A stretch of 64,000 bases of DNA from JAFASC01 sp036265935 (lineage in GTDB: Bacteria; Pseudomonadota; Alphaproteobacteria; Rhizobiales; Beijerinckiaceae). The notes under the pieces were generated by a model that did no database searches, had not been told where the DNA came from, and worked only from the letters and a program-made list of their open reading frames with translations. Where the stretch lies: contig DATAOB010000073.1 in assembly GCA_036265935.1 (NCBI GenBank), forward strand, positions 1-64,000, given 5' to 3'. Numbering within the stretch: position 1 is the first letter of the stretch; the number at the start of each line of letters is the position of its first letter. Made by a program: the position numbers and the translations under genes. This document shows positions 26,718 through 35,791 of the stretch, in pieces.

Positions 26718-27432
26718 CCTCCTGAAGGTCGAGGATTTCTCCGCCGGCTATGGGGAGGCGATCGTTTTGTCGCGCATCTCCTTCGCGCTGCCGGAGGGCG
26801 GATCGCTGGCGCTGCTCGGGCGCAACGGCACCGGTAAGACGACGCTCATCAATTCCATCATCGGGCTGACGCGGCGGCGTGCCGGCACCATCCATCTCGG
26901 CGGGCAGGATGTGACCGGATTAAAGCCGCATCAGCGCGCGCAAGTCGGCGTCGGCTGGGTGCCGCAGGAGCGCAACATTTTCCGCTCGCTCACCGTTGAG
27001 GAGAACCTGACCGCGATCATGCGGCAGGGCAAATGGACGCTGGAACGGATCTGGAAAATGTTTCCGCGCCTTGGCGAGCGCCGCCGCAATATGGGCAACC
27101 AGCTTTCCGGCGGCGAGCAGCAGATGCTGGCGATGGCGCGCGCGCTCGTTCTCGATCCCCGGCTTCTTTTGCTGGACGAGCCGCTCGAAGGGCTTGCGCC
27201 AATCATCGTCGAGGAGCTGCTCCGCCTCATCCAGACGCTCATCCGCGACGAGGGTGTCACCGTCATTCTTGTCGAGCAGAGCGCGACGAAAATCCTGCCG
27301 CTGACGCAGCGCGCGCTCGTGCTCGAACGCGGCATGATTGCTTACGAGGGCGAAAGCCGCGAGCTCCTCGCCGATCCCGAGATGATGGCATCGCTGCTGG
27401 GCGTCGCCGAACGCAAGCCAACACGGCACTGA
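26695..27432 (+). CDS. Branched-chain-type ABC transporter ATP-binding protein (LivF family)
   Basis: This is a 245-residue ATPase with Walker A GRNGTGKTT, signature LSGGEQQMLAMARAL, Walker B LLLDEPLEGLAP and the C-terminal VILVEQSATKIL. The most likely start is ATG 26695, which overlaps livG by 23 bp; TTG 26710 would also fit. It completes the importer. The MetE-like gene begins 19 bp downstream and is probably cotranscribed. Confidence 0.94.
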   Translation: MQEARLADLLKVEDFSAGYGEAIVLSRISFALPEGGSLALLGRNGTGKTTLINSIIGLTRRRAGTIHLGGQDVTGLKPHQRAQVGVGWVPQERNIFRSLTVEENLTAIMRQGKWTLERIWKMFPRLGERRRNMGNQLSGGEQQMLAMARALVLDPRLLLLDEPLEGLAPIIVEELLRLIQTLIRDEGVTVILVEQSATKILPLTQRALVLERGMIAYEGESRELLADPEMMASLLGVAERKPTRH

Positions 27433-27451
27433 AGCACTGGAGTTAGAAGAT

Positions 27452-28561
27452 ATGGCAAATCCGCCGCCCCCGTTTCGGGCCGATCAGGTCGGCTCGCTCC
27501 TGCGGTCCGCACCGCTGAAGGAGGCGCGTGCAAAACGCGAGGCCGGCCAAATCTCGGCCGACGAGCTGAAGGCGATCGAGGACGCCGAGATAAGAAAGAT
27601 CATCAGGACGCAGGAAGAAATCGGTTTACAAGGGATAACCGACGGCGAGTTCCGCCGCTCGTGGTGGCACTATGATTTCCTGGCGAAGCTCGACGGCGTC
27701 GAACTCGTCCACATCGATCACGGCATCCAGTTTGCCGGCGTGCAGACCAAGGCCGAGGCGCCGCGCGTTTTCGGCAAGATCGGTTTTTCCAGATCGCATC
27801 CGATGCTCGACCACTTCCGCTTCCTCAAAGCCAATGTCGCGAGGACGCCGAAGATGACCATCCCCTCGCCGTCGATGCTGCATTATCGCGGCGGGCGGAA
27901 GATGATCAATGCCGGCGTGTACCGGGACATGGACGATTTCTACGGCGATCTCGGCAAGGCCTACGGCAAGGCCATCGCCGCGTTCGGCGAGGAGGGCTGC
28001 ACCTATCTGCAGCTCGACGACGTGAGCTTTGCCTATCTCTGCGACCCCGAGCAGCGCAAGATGCTCGCCGACCGTGGCGACGACCCCGAGGAGCAGCCGC
28101 ACATCTATGCCGGCATGATCAACACGGCGCTGAAATCGCGGCCGCCCGGCATGATAATTTCCATGCATCTTTGCCGCGGCAATTTCCGCTCGACCTTCGT
28201 CGCCTCCGGCGGATACGAACCGATTGCCGAGCTTCTTTTCAACGAGGTCGGCGTCGACGCCTATTTCATGGAATGGGATACCGAGCGCGCCGGCGGTTTC
28301 GAACCGCTGCGCTACCTGCCGAAAGGCAAGACCGTCGTGCTCGGCCTCGTCACCTCGAAGACCGGCACTTTGGAAAAGAAAGACGACATCAAGCGGCGCA
28401 TCGACGAGGCGACTAAATATGCGCCGATCGAGCAGCTCTGCCTGTCGCCGCAATGCGGCTTCGCTTCAACCGAAGAGGGCAACGTGCTGGGCGAAGAGCA
28501 GCAATGGGCGAAGCTTGCCATGATCGTCGAGATCGCCCGCGAAGTGTGGGGCAAGGTCTAA
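27452..28561 (+). CDS. MetE C-terminal-like (cobalamin-independent methionine synthase II family) protein
   Basis: This 369-residue protein matches the C-terminal catalytic half of MetE, the zinc-dependent methyltransferase domain, without the N-terminal half. Probable zinc ligands are the His and Cys of M-H-L-C-R-G, the Glu of YFMEWD and the Cys of SPQCGF. The substrate segment LQLDDVSFAYLCD is conserved. Stand-alone proteins of this type often do not make methionine from methyl-THF and may use other methyl donors. Its place between an importer and pcaHG suggests handling a methyl group released from an imported compound; that is inference. Confidence 0.82.
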   Translation: MANPPPPFRADQVGSLLRSAPLKEARAKREAGQISADELKAIEDAEIRKIIRTQEEIGLQGITDGEFRRSWWHYDFLAKLDGVELVHIDHGIQFAGVQTKAEAPRVFGKIGFSRSHPMLDHFRFLKANVARTPKMTIPSPSMLHYRGGRKMINAGVYRDMDDFYGDLGKAYGKAIAAFGEEGCTYLQLDDVSFAYLCDPEQRKMLADRGDDPEEQPHIYAGMINTALKSRPPGMIISMHLCRGNFRSTFVASGGYEPIAELLFNEVGVDAYFMEWDTERAGGFEPLRYLPKGKTVVLGLVTSKTGTLEKKDDIKRRIDEATKYAPIEQLCLSPQCGFASTEEGNVLGEEQQWAKLAMIVEIAREVWGKV

Positions 28562-28674
28562 ATCGCAACAGCTCCGCTTTGCGGCAGATCAAAGAAGCCT
28601 TGCGATCCAGGTGACAGTCTCGTGCGTTGTAAGCTAAGCGAGTTCAAAGATGCCGATGAGCAAGGGGATCAGCA

Positions 28675-29370
28675 ATGACGATGCATTTCCCGCGCGACAG
28701 CGCCAAGGTCCATCCGCCGTCGCTGTTTCCCTACTACAAAAGCACACTCAAGCGCGCGCCAAAGCGCCCGCTCATGATCCTGCCGCACACCGAGACGGAA
28801 CTCACCGGACCAGCTTACGGTCACGAGGTGGTGCGCCCTGAGGATTCCGACCTCACGCGCCAACATGAAGGCGAGCCTCTCGGGCAACGCATCATCGTCA
28901 CCGGCCGCGTGCTCGACGAGGACGGCCGTCCGGTGCCGAATACGCTGCTCGAAGTTTGGCAGGCGAATGCCGCCGGCCGCTACGTGCACTTGAACGACCA
29001 GCACGATGCGCCGCTCGACCCGAATTTTTCCGGCGCCGGCCGCGTGGTGACGGACAACGACGGCCGCTACCGCTTCATCACGATCAAGCCGGGTGCCTAT
29101 TCCTGGCAGAACCATCCGAATGCGTGGCGCCCCGCCCACATTCACTTTTCGTTATTCGGCCCGTCCTTCCTGTCGCGTCTGGTGACGCAGATGTATTTCC
29201 CGGACGATCCGCTGTTCGATTACGACCCGATGTACACGTCGGTCGAACCGAACGCCCGCAAACGCATGGTGTCGCGCTTCTCGCTGGAGAACACCGTTCC
29301 CGAATGGGCGCTTGCCTTCGAATGGGATATCGTTCTGCGCGGCACGAACGCCACGCCGATGGAGCAATGA
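28675..29370 (+). CDS. pcaH: Protocatechuate 3,4-dioxygenase beta subunit
   Basis: PcaH carries the non-haem Fe(III) site that cleaves protocatechuate between the two hydroxyls to 3-carboxy-cis,cis-muconate. In this 231-residue protein the ligands are Tyr103, Tyr142, His155 and His157. Their spacing (39, 13 and 2) equals that of Tyr108, Tyr147, His160 and His162 in the Pseudomonas putida enzyme. The intradiol signature around LLEVWQANAAGRYVH is present. It is followed by pcaG after one base. The next steps (pcaB, pcaIJ) are 31-33 kb away. Confidence 0.96.
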   Translation: MTMHFPRDSAKVHPPSLFPYYKSTLKRAPKRPLMILPHTETELTGPAYGHEVVRPEDSDLTRQHEGEPLGQRIIVTGRVLDEDGRPVPNTLLEVWQANAAGRYVHLNDQHDAPLDPNFSGAGRVVTDNDGRYRFITIKPGAYSWQNHPNAWRPAHIHFSLFGPSFLSRLVTQMYFPDDPLFDYDPMYTSVEPNARKRMVSRFSLENTVPEWALAFEWDIVLRGTNATPMEQ

Positions 29371-29371
29371 C

Positions 29372-29971
29372 ATGGTGGGGATCACGCCGTCGCAAACCGT
29401 CGGGCCGTATTATGCCTATTGCCTGACGCCGACGAAATACAAGCTGCATGCGATATTCTCGAACGACCTCATCGTTCCCGGCCTCGAAGGCGAGAAGATC
29501 AGGATCGAAGGTCGCGTGCTCGATGGCGACAATGTCGGCATTTCCGATGCAATGGTGGAGATCTGGCAGGCCGATGCGAAAGGCGGTTTCGCCCATGCCC
29601 GCGCGCATCAGGGCGCCAATACCGGCTTCAAAGGCCTCGGCCGTGTCGAGCCGGATAATGAAGGCAAGTACCATTTCGTCACGATCAAGCCGGGCCGGGT
29701 GAAGACGCCGGACGGGAAATTGCAGGCGCCGCATATCGATGTCGCTGTGTTTGCGCGCGGCATGCTGAAGCACGTCGTGACGCGTATCTATTTCGACGAC
29801 GAGGAGTCGAACAAGGACGATCCGGTTTTATCGCAAGTGCCGGCGGAGCGGCGCGACACCTTGATCGCCAGGCCGCAGAGCGGGAATGGCGGCGAGAAGG
29901 TGTATCGCTTCGACATCCGCATCCAGGAAGGGCCCGAGGGCCCGCCGGAGACTCAGTTTTTTGAGGCGTAG
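29372..29971 (+). CDS. pcaG: Protocatechuate 3,4-dioxygenase alpha subunit
   Basis: This 199-residue subunit shares the intradiol dioxygenase fold with PcaH but lacks the iron ligands, as is normal. It helps form the active-site pocket in the (alpha-beta-Fe) complex. The start MVGITPSQTVGPYYAY and the segments VEIWQADAKGGF and PHIDVAVFARGM are typical. It is translationally linked to pcaH (TGACATG). No regulator (PcaQ/PcaR) is adjacent. Confidence 0.95.
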   Translation: MVGITPSQTVGPYYAYCLTPTKYKLHAIFSNDLIVPGLEGEKIRIEGRVLDGDNVGISDAMVEIWQADAKGGFAHARAHQGANTGFKGLGRVEPDNEGKYHFVTIKPGRVKTPDGKLQAPHIDVAVFARGMLKHVVTRIYFDDEESNKDDPVLSQVPAERRDTLIARPQSGNGGEKVYRFDIRIQEGPEGPPETQFFEA

Positions 29972-30104
29972 CGCGTCAGCTTCGCGTACAACGAAGCCGA
30001 TTCGTCAATTAGGTGCTGGTCGGCTGTGGGGTCACGTGAAGATACGGTTTTAAAGTTTTCCGCCCCTGAGGAAATTCGCGCGAGCCTGTTCACCAGCCGG
30101 TGCG

Positions 30105-31145
30105 CTATCCATGCACAGTCGGTCCGCCAAACTTCTTCCATTCGTTGAGTCCACCTTGGATATGACAGGCGGACTTCAGACCGGCGTCCTGCGCCGTCTG
30201 CACGGCCATGGCGGAGCGCTCGCCGTAAGCGCAGTAGAACATAACCCGGCTCCCGGTCGTCCTGGCCAGCCGATGAAGCATGCCGCCGGGCTGCAGACTA
30301 TTCCGCAAATCTGCATATGGCGCATGAATGGAACCTGGAATGAGACCGTGCTTGGCCCGCTCTCCGGCCTCGCGAAGATCAACCAGCAAGATATCTCCGG
30401 CCTGCAAAAGCCGAGCGGCATCGGTCGCGGCGATGGTCCAGCCACGGCGTGCAAGCTCGTCCTGCGCCAAACCAACCTTCATATTGGCGGGGACGGCAAC
30501 GTCCATCATCTTTGGATTGGGCAAGTTGAGACTGTTCATCAGCGCGACATATTCGTCGACCGATTTAACCTGCAGACGCGGATTGCAGGCCTTCTCTTCG
30601 CCGATCGTACTGACGGTGTCCCCTTTGTAATCATGCGCCGGATATACGAGCGTCTGATCGGGAAGCTTCAAGAGACGTCCGAAAATCGATTCATATTGTG
30701 CGCGCGGATCGCCATTCTGGAAATCGGTCCGGCCAGTGCCGCGGATCAGCAACGTATCCCCGGTAAAGACGCGGTCGGCCATCGTGAAACTGTAGGAATC
30801 GTCGGTATGACCGGGCGTATAGATGACGTCGAGATCCACCCCCTCAATCTCTATTTTGTCGCCATCTTCCACTCGCATCGAGACGACGTCAGCCTTGGTA
30901 TGCTCGCCCATGACCGTAATGCAGTGCGTACGATCCCGCAGCTCGGCGAGACCGGTGACGTGATCGGCGTGAAGGTGGGTATCGACCGCTTTCACCAGCC
31001 TCAGGTCGAGTTCCCGCAAGAGCTGAATGTAACGATCGACCTTCTCCAGCACGGGGTCGATGATGAGGGCTTCGCCTCCAGGGCGGCTCGCCAGGAGATA
31101 GCTGTAGGTGCCGGAGACGCTGTCGAACATTTGGCGAAAAAGCAT
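30105..31145 (-). CDS. Persulfide dioxygenase-rhodanese fusion
   Basis: This 346-residue protein has two parts. Residues 1-235 form an ETHE1-like metallo-beta-lactamase domain with iron motif H-L-H-A-D-H (57-62), the later YTPGHTDDS and FTGDTLLIRGTGRTDF. Residues 250-346 are a rhodanese domain with active-site Cys305 in F-Y-C-A-Y-G-E-R-S. Such fusions oxidise glutathione persulfide to sulfite and move sulfane sulfur, and they work in sulfide detoxification. It stands alone downstream of proA, where I would expect nadD in relatives. Confidence 0.92.
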   Translation of the reverse strand: MLFRQMFDSVSGTYSYLLASRPGGEALIIDPVLEKVDRYIQLLRELDLRLVKAVDTHLHADHVTGLAELRDRTHCITVMGEHTKADVVSMRVEDGDKIEIEGVDLDVIYTPGHTDDSYSFTMADRVFTGDTLLIRGTGRTDFQNGDPRAQYESIFGRLLKLPDQTLVYPAHDYKGDTVSTIGEEKACNPRLQVKSVDEYVALMNSLNLPNPKMMDVAVPANMKVGLAQDELARRGWTIAATDAARLLQAGDILLVDLREAGERAKHGLIPGSIHAPYADLRNSLQPGGMLHRLARTTGSRVMFYCAYGERSAMAVQTAQDAGLKSACHIQGGLNEWKKFGGPTVHG

Positions 31146-31317
31146 ACAAGTCCTCCACCACGGCCGCGGTGACGGCAGGCTCTCTTTGCTCGCTTATGAT
31201 GAGTGTGCGGCCAATCGCCTCCGCCGTCAAACCCTCGGCACCGACGGCGTTTTGTCCTGGGATTGCGTCGGAACGGCCGAATCAGATCGAGAGCCGCCAC
31301 GAAAAGTCCAACGAGGA

Positions 31318-31360
31318 CCCTCCGTTCGAGACGCCGCTTCGCGGCTCCTCAGGATGAGGG
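31318..31360. repeat. Intergenic palindromic repeat, CCTCATCCTGAGGAG type (copy 2)
   Basis: In the opposite orientation to copy 1, this reads TTCGAGACGCCGCTTCGCGG and then CTCCTCAGGATGAGGG. It lies just after the stop of proA in the roughly 220 bp gap before the persulfide dioxygenase gene. That gap holds no convincing gene. Confidence 0.75.
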
Positions 31361-31365
31361 GTGGT

Positions 31366-32670
31366 TTAATCCCTCACCTGCCCGCTACCGCGCACGCGGT
31401 ATTTGAACGCGGTCAATTGCTCGATGCCGACCGGCCCGCGCGCATGCATACGCCCGGTGGCGATGCCGATCTCGGCACCGAAGCCGAATTCGCCGCCATC
31501 GGCAAATTGCGTCGAAGCATTGTGCAGGACGATTGCGGAATCGACCTCGCTTAGGAAGCGCTCGGCCGCCGCTTTATCCTCGGTGATGATGCAATCGGTA
31601 TGATGCGAGCCGTAGGTCTCGATATGCTCGATCGCGCCATCGAGCCCGTCGACGACACGGACCGCGACGATCGCATCGAGATATTCCGTGCGCCAATCCG
31701 CGTCGGTCGCGGGCACGACAAGCGGATCGACATCCAGAGTCTCCTCGTCGCCGCGGACCGCGCAGCCCGCTTCGAGCAACAGTTTCACCAGCGGCGCGAG
31801 ATGCGTCGCCGCGCATGCTTTGTCGATCAATAACGTTTCGGCGGCGCCGCAAATGCCGGTGCGCCGCATTTTCGAATTCAGGACGATCGTCTTCGCCATT
31901 TCGAGATCGGCGGCGCGATCGACAAAAATGTGCACGATCCCCTCAAGATGCGCGAAGACCGGAATGCGCGCTTCGTTCTGCACGCGCGCGACGAGGCTCT
32001 TGCCGCCGCGCGGCACGAGTACGTCGATCGTGCCTTCAAGTCCCGTCAGCATGGCGCCGACGGCGGCGCGGTCGCGCGTCGGCACAAGCTGGATTGCGTC
32101 CTCGGGTAGGCCAGCGGCGCGTAGTCCCATTGCCATCGCGCCACGGATCGCCATGGCGGATTCAAAACTGTCGGAGCCGGCGCGTAAGATCGTCGCATTG
32201 CCGGCCTTCAGGCACAGCGCGCCCGCGTCTGCGGTGACGTTGGGGCGGCTCTCGAAAATGACGCCGATGACGCCGAGCGGCGTCGCGACTCGCTCGATGA
32301 CAAGGCCGTTCGGCCGGGTGAACGAGGCAAGGACGCGGCCGACGGGATCGGGCAGGGCGGCGATATCCTCGACGGCTTGCGCGATCGACTCCACGCCCGC
32401 CACCGTCAGCATCAGCCGGTCGAGGAAGGCGGCCGTCTGACCGCGCGTGTTAGCCGCGGCGAGATCGACGGCATTGGCCGAGAGGATGTCGTCCTTGGTG
32501 GCGCGGATTGCCGCCGCCACGGAGCGCAGCCCTGCAGTCTTTTGTTCGGCGCTGGCAAGCCCGACCACCCGCTGCGCAGCACGCGCGCGCCGGCCAAGCT
32601 CGGTGAGCATCGGCATAAGCTCGATTCGCTCGGCTTTGGCGGCTTCATCGGTGACGAGGGCGAGGCTCAT
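31366..32670 (-). CDS. proA: Glutamate-5-semialdehyde dehydrogenase (gamma-glutamyl phosphate reductase)
   Basis: ProA reduces gamma-glutamyl phosphate to glutamate-5-semialdehyde with NADPH in proline synthesis. The 434-residue protein has the aldehyde-dehydrogenase fold, with LGVIGVIFESRPNVTADA, the catalytic Cys in GICGAAETLL and the C-terminal EIGIATGRMHARGPVGIEQLT signature. ATG 32670 is preferred; a TTG three codons earlier (32679) is possible. In relatives it directly follows proB; here a divergent DUF72 gene and a palindromic repeat separate them. Confidence 0.95.
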   Translation of the reverse strand: MSLALVTDEAAKAERIELMPMLTELGRRARAAQRVVGLASAEQKTAGLRSVAAAIRATKDDILSANAVDLAAANTRGQTAAFLDRLMLTVAGVESIAQAVEDIAALPDPVGRVLASFTRPNGLVIERVATPLGVIGVIFESRPNVTADAGALCLKAGNATILRAGSDSFESAMAIRGAMAMGLRAAGLPEDAIQLVPTRDRAAVGAMLTGLEGTIDVLVPRGGKSLVARVQNEARIPVFAHLEGIVHIFVDRAADLEMAKTIVLNSKMRRTGICGAAETLLIDKACAATHLAPLVKLLLEAGCAVRGDEETLDVDPLVVPATDADWRTEYLDAIVAVRVVDGLDGAIEHIETYGSHHTDCIITEDKAAAERFLSEVDSAIVLHNASTQFADGGEFGFGAEIGIATGRMHARGPVGIEQLTAFKYRVRGSGQVRD

Positions 32671-32752
32671 GGGAGGCAACTTCAGCTCAACTTGGCGCTT
32701 CTCTTAGCATGCCGGCAAAGCGCCACACCATAGGAGCGCCTGGGACGCAGCT

Positions 32753-33478
32753 ATGCCGCAAATCCTGATCGGCACGTCGGGATGGCATTATGCCTCCTGG
32801 TGGGGCCCGTTCTTCCCGCAGGAGGTGAAGAAGGAAGACGCGCTGCAGTACTATGCAACGCGCTTCCGCACGGCGGAACTCAACGCGCCGTTCTACCGCA
32901 CGCCAACGATCGAGGCGGTGCGAGGCTGGCGCAACAATACGCCCGACGATTTCGTTTTCGCCTGGAAGGCGTCGAAATTCATCACGCATTGGAAGCGCCT
33001 CACCGAGCGTTGCGACAATAGCCTGGAGTTGCTCGAGGAGCGTCTCTTCTATCTCGGCGACAAGCTCGGACCAATTTTGTTTCAGCTGCCACCGCAATTT
33101 CACGCCAATCGCGAGCGGCTCGCGGCCTTTTTAAAAATGCTGAATTGCAAGCGGCGTTACACCTTCGAATTTCGCCACGCGAGCTGGTACGAAACACCCA
33201 TTCTCGATCTGTTGCGCGACAACGACATCGCGCTTTGCCTGTCCGATCACGCCGATGCGCCGGCACCTTGGGAAGTGACGGCGAGCTTCGTCTACATTCG
33301 TGGGCACGGGCCGAGCGGGCGATATCACGGCACGTATTCCGATGAGACATTGAAGAAATGGGCGCGCGATGCGCGGCGCTGGAAAAGCCAAGGCCGCCAC
33401 GTCTTCTGCTATTTCGACAACGACGTGAAAAGCGCAGCGCCGCTCGACGCGGAGCGGCTGATTAGATTTATCGGTTAA
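32753..33478 (+). CDS. DUF72 domain-containing protein
   Basis: This 241-residue protein matches the DUF72 (YecE-like) family, a TIM-barrel of unknown activity. The signature parts are IGTSGWHYASWWGPFFP, FRTAELNAPFYRTP, FEFRHASWY and the ending FCYFDNDVKSAAPLDAERL. It lies between proA and proB on the opposite strand, so it has its own promoter in the 82 bp shared with proA. Its insertion breaks what is normally one operon. Confidence 0.92.
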   Translation: MPQILIGTSGWHYASWWGPFFPQEVKKEDALQYYATRFRTAELNAPFYRTPTIEAVRGWRNNTPDDFVFAWKASKFITHWKRLTERCDNSLELLEERLFYLGDKLGPILFQLPPQFHANRERLAAFLKMLNCKRRYTFEFRHASWYETPILDLLRDNDIALCLSDHADAPAPWEVTASFVYIRGHGPSGRYHGTYSDETLKKWARDARRWKSQGRHVFCYFDNDVKSAAPLDAERLIRFIG

Positions 33479-33489
33479 TCAGCGGGGCT

Positions 33490-33579
33490 GTCATTGCGAG
33501 GACCCCGGATTTAATCCGGGGGACGAAGCAATCTATGCGTGCCGCTGCTCCCGGATTGCTTCGCTGCGCTCGCAATGAC
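33490..33579. repeat. GTCATTGCGAGG palindromic repeat (copy 2)
   Basis: The outer arms GTCATTGCGAG and CTCGCAATGAC and the inner arms GACGAAGCAATC and GGATTGCTTCG are conserved. The insert CCCCGGATTTAATCCGGG adds its own hairpin. It fills the gap between the convergent DUF72 and proB genes, so it may end transcription from both sides. Confidence 0.9.
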
Positions 33580-33589
33580 GCCACGATGC

Positions 33590-34723
33590 TTAATTGCGTT
33601 CTTTCACGCTCCCCGCCAGCACCAGATCATCGCGATGGATCATTTCCGTGCGGCCGCCGAAGCCAAGAATAGAGACAATGTCGGCGGATGATTTGCCCGC
33701 TATTTTCGCGGCATCGTCCGCGTCGTAGGCCGACAAGCCACGCGCAACTTCCGCGCCATCGGGCCCGCGCACCGCAATCGCGTCGCCGCGGCTGAACCCG
33801 CCGTCAACGCCTTTTACGCCCGCCGGCAATAAGCTCTTGCCGCGCTTCAACGCGGCAACCGCACCGGCATCGATCGTCACACTGCCTTTCGTCTCCAGCG
33901 CACCGGCAATCCAAGTCTTGCGGGCGCGCGCCGGCGTTGAGGGGGTTGCAAACCAGGTACAGCGGCCGCCCTTGGCGATCACCTTCAGCGGATGATCAAC
34001 GAGCCCCGACGCGATCACCATGCGGGTGCCGCCTTGCGTCGCGATTTTTGCCGCCTCGATTTTCGTGCGCATGCCGCCGCGCGACAGTTCGGAGCCGGCG
34101 TCGCCGGCCATGGACTCGATCTCCGGCGTGATGCGCTCAACGAGCGGGATTAACTTTGCATCGGGATTATCGGGGGGCGGTGCCGTGTAGAGTCCATCTA
34201 TGTCCGAGAGCAGCACCAGTAGATCGGCGCCGACCATTGCGGCGACGCGCGCGGCGAGACGGTCGTTGTCGCCATAGCGGATTTCGCTCGTCGCCACCGT
34301 GTCGTTCTCGTTGATGACCGGCACGGCGCGCCTGTCGAGCAGCCGCCCGATCGTCGCGCGTGCGTTGAGATAACGCCGGCGCTCTTCGGTATCGCCGAGC
34401 GTCACCAAAATCTGTCCGGCGACGATGCCGTGCTGATGAAACATCTCGGCCCAGATGCGCGCGAGGGCGATCTGCCCGACCGCCGCCGCCGCCTGGCTGT
34501 CTTCCAGCTTCAACGCGCCTTTCGGCAGGCCGAGCACGCTGCGGCCAAGCGCGATCGCACCGGAGGAGACGACGAGAATATCGGCCCCGCCGCGATGCAG
34601 ATCGGCGAGATCGCTGACGAGCGCGGCGAGCCAGTCGCGCCGCACGTCCTGCGCGTCATGGTCGACGAGCAGCGACGAGCCGACTTTTATTGTGATGCGG
34701 CGGAAGGAAAAAAGCGGCTGCAT
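33590..34723 (-). CDS. proB: Glutamate 5-kinase
   Basis: ProB phosphorylates glutamate, the regulated first step of proline synthesis. The 377-residue protein has an amino-acid-kinase domain (IKVGSSLLVD, VVSSGAIALG, PVINENDTVA, FGDNDRL-like YGDNDRLAARVA, and the RGGMRTKIEAAKIA segment). It ends with a PUA domain from about residue 285. The start codon overlaps the obgE stop (TAATG), so it is the last gene of rplU-rpmA-obgE-proB. Proline feedback inhibition is usual for the family. Confidence 0.95.
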   Translation of the reverse strand: MQPLFSFRRITIKVGSSLLVDHDAQDVRRDWLAALVSDLADLHRGGADILVVSSGAIALGRSVLGLPKGALKLEDSQAAAAVGQIALARIWAEMFHQHGIVAGQILVTLGDTEERRRYLNARATIGRLLDRRAVPVINENDTVATSEIRYGDNDRLAARVAAMVGADLLVLLSDIDGLYTAPPPDNPDAKLIPLVERITPEIESMAGDAGSELSRGGMRTKIEAAKIATQGGTRMVIASGLVDHPLKVIAKGGRCTWFATPSTPARARKTWIAGALETKGSVTIDAGAVAALKRGKSLLPAGVKGVDGGFSRGDAIAVRGPDGAEVARGLSAYDADDAAKIAGKSSADIVSILGFGGRTEMIHRDDLVLAGSVKERN

Positions 34724-35757
34724 TAGGGTGTCCAGGCCGGTGCTTGCTGCGCCTGCGTCTTGTTCGCTTTCGTCTCGTCCATGACCGCGGTCACGGCCCG
34801 CAACGCCTCCGTCGCCCCCGCGCCCGTCGCCGCCGACAGAAGCAGCGGCTTGCGTTTGGCGGTGCGCCTCAGGCGTTCCGATTGCGCCTTCAGTGTCTTG
34901 GCATCGGCCGCGTCGATTTTCGACAAGGCGACGATCTCCGGCTTCTCGGCCAAGCCGGCGCCGTACGCCTCAAGCTCACGCCGCACCGTCTTGTAGGCTT
35001 TGCCCGCATGCTCACCCGTCGCATCGACCAGATGCAGCAGCACGCGGCAGCGCTCGATGTGTCCCAGGAAACGGTCGCCCAGCCCGGCGCCTTCATGTGC
35101 GCCTTCGATCAGGCCGGGAATGTCGGCGAGGACGAATTCGCGCCCGTCGATCGCCACGACGCCCAGGCCCGGATCGAGCGTCGTGAAGGGGTAGTCGGCA
35201 ATCTTCGGTTTGGCCGCGGAGACCGTCGCCAGGAAGGTTGACTTCCCCGCATTCGGCAGCCCCACCAACCCAGCGTCCGCGATCAGCTTCAGCCTGAGCC
35301 AGATCGTGCGCTCCTCGCCCTCCTGGCCGGGATTGGCGCGGCGCGGCGCGCGGTTCGTCGAGGACTTAAAATGTGCGTTACCAAAACCACCATTACCACC
35401 ACGCGCGATGACGACGCGCTGAACAACCTCGGTCAGGTCGGCGATCAGCGTCTCGCCGTCCTCCTCGAAGACCTGGGTCCCCGCCGGCACCCGCAGCACC
35501 GCGTCCGCCCCGCGCGCGCCGGCGCGGTTCTTGCCCATGCCGTGGCCGCCGGTCTTCGCCTTGAAATGCTGCTGGTAGCGGAAGTCGATCAGCGTGTTGA
35601 GGCCGTCGACGACTTCGACGACGACATCGCCGCCGCGGCCGCCATCGCCGCCGTCCGGCCCGCCGAACTCGATGAACTTCTCGCGCCGGAAGGAAAGCGC
35701 CCCTGCCCCGCCATTGCCGGAGCGGACGTAGACGCGGGCCTGATCGAGGAACTTCAT
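34723..35757 (-). CDS. obgE: Obg-family GTPase (CgtA)
   Basis: ObgE is an essential GTPase that binds the 50S subunit and links ribosome assembly to growth. The 344-residue protein has the Gly-rich Obg domain (SGNGGAGALSFRREKFIEFGGPDGGDGG) at 13-40, then the G domain with G1 GLPNAGKST, G3 DIPGLIEGA and G4 SKID. ATG 35757 is correct since it begins MKFLDQARVYVRSG and follows GGAGGG. A GNAT gene that I recall lying between rpmA and obgE in many relatives is absent. Confidence 0.96.
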   Translation of the reverse strand: MKFLDQARVYVRSGNGGAGALSFRREKFIEFGGPDGGDGGRGGDVVVEVVDGLNTLIDFRYQQHFKAKTGGHGMGKNRAGARGADAVLRVPAGTQVFEEDGETLIADLTEVVQRVVIARGGNGGFGNAHFKSSTNRAPRRANPGQEGEERTIWLRLKLIADAGLVGLPNAGKSTFLATVSAAKPKIADYPFTTLDPGLGVVAIDGREFVLADIPGLIEGAHEGAGLGDRFLGHIERCRVLLHLVDATGEHAGKAYKTVRRELEAYGAGLAEKPEIVALSKIDAADAKTLKAQSERLRRTAKRKPLLLSAATGAGATEALRAVTAVMDETKANKTQAQQAPAWTP

Positions 35758-35791
35758 CGCCTCCCTCCGGAGGCGGAGGATTTCGCGCCGA

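Noticed and set aside
31146..31365. Short minus-strand frames upstream of the persulfide dioxygenase
   Set aside because: They overlap the repeat and the gene start in other frames and lack start signals or similarity.
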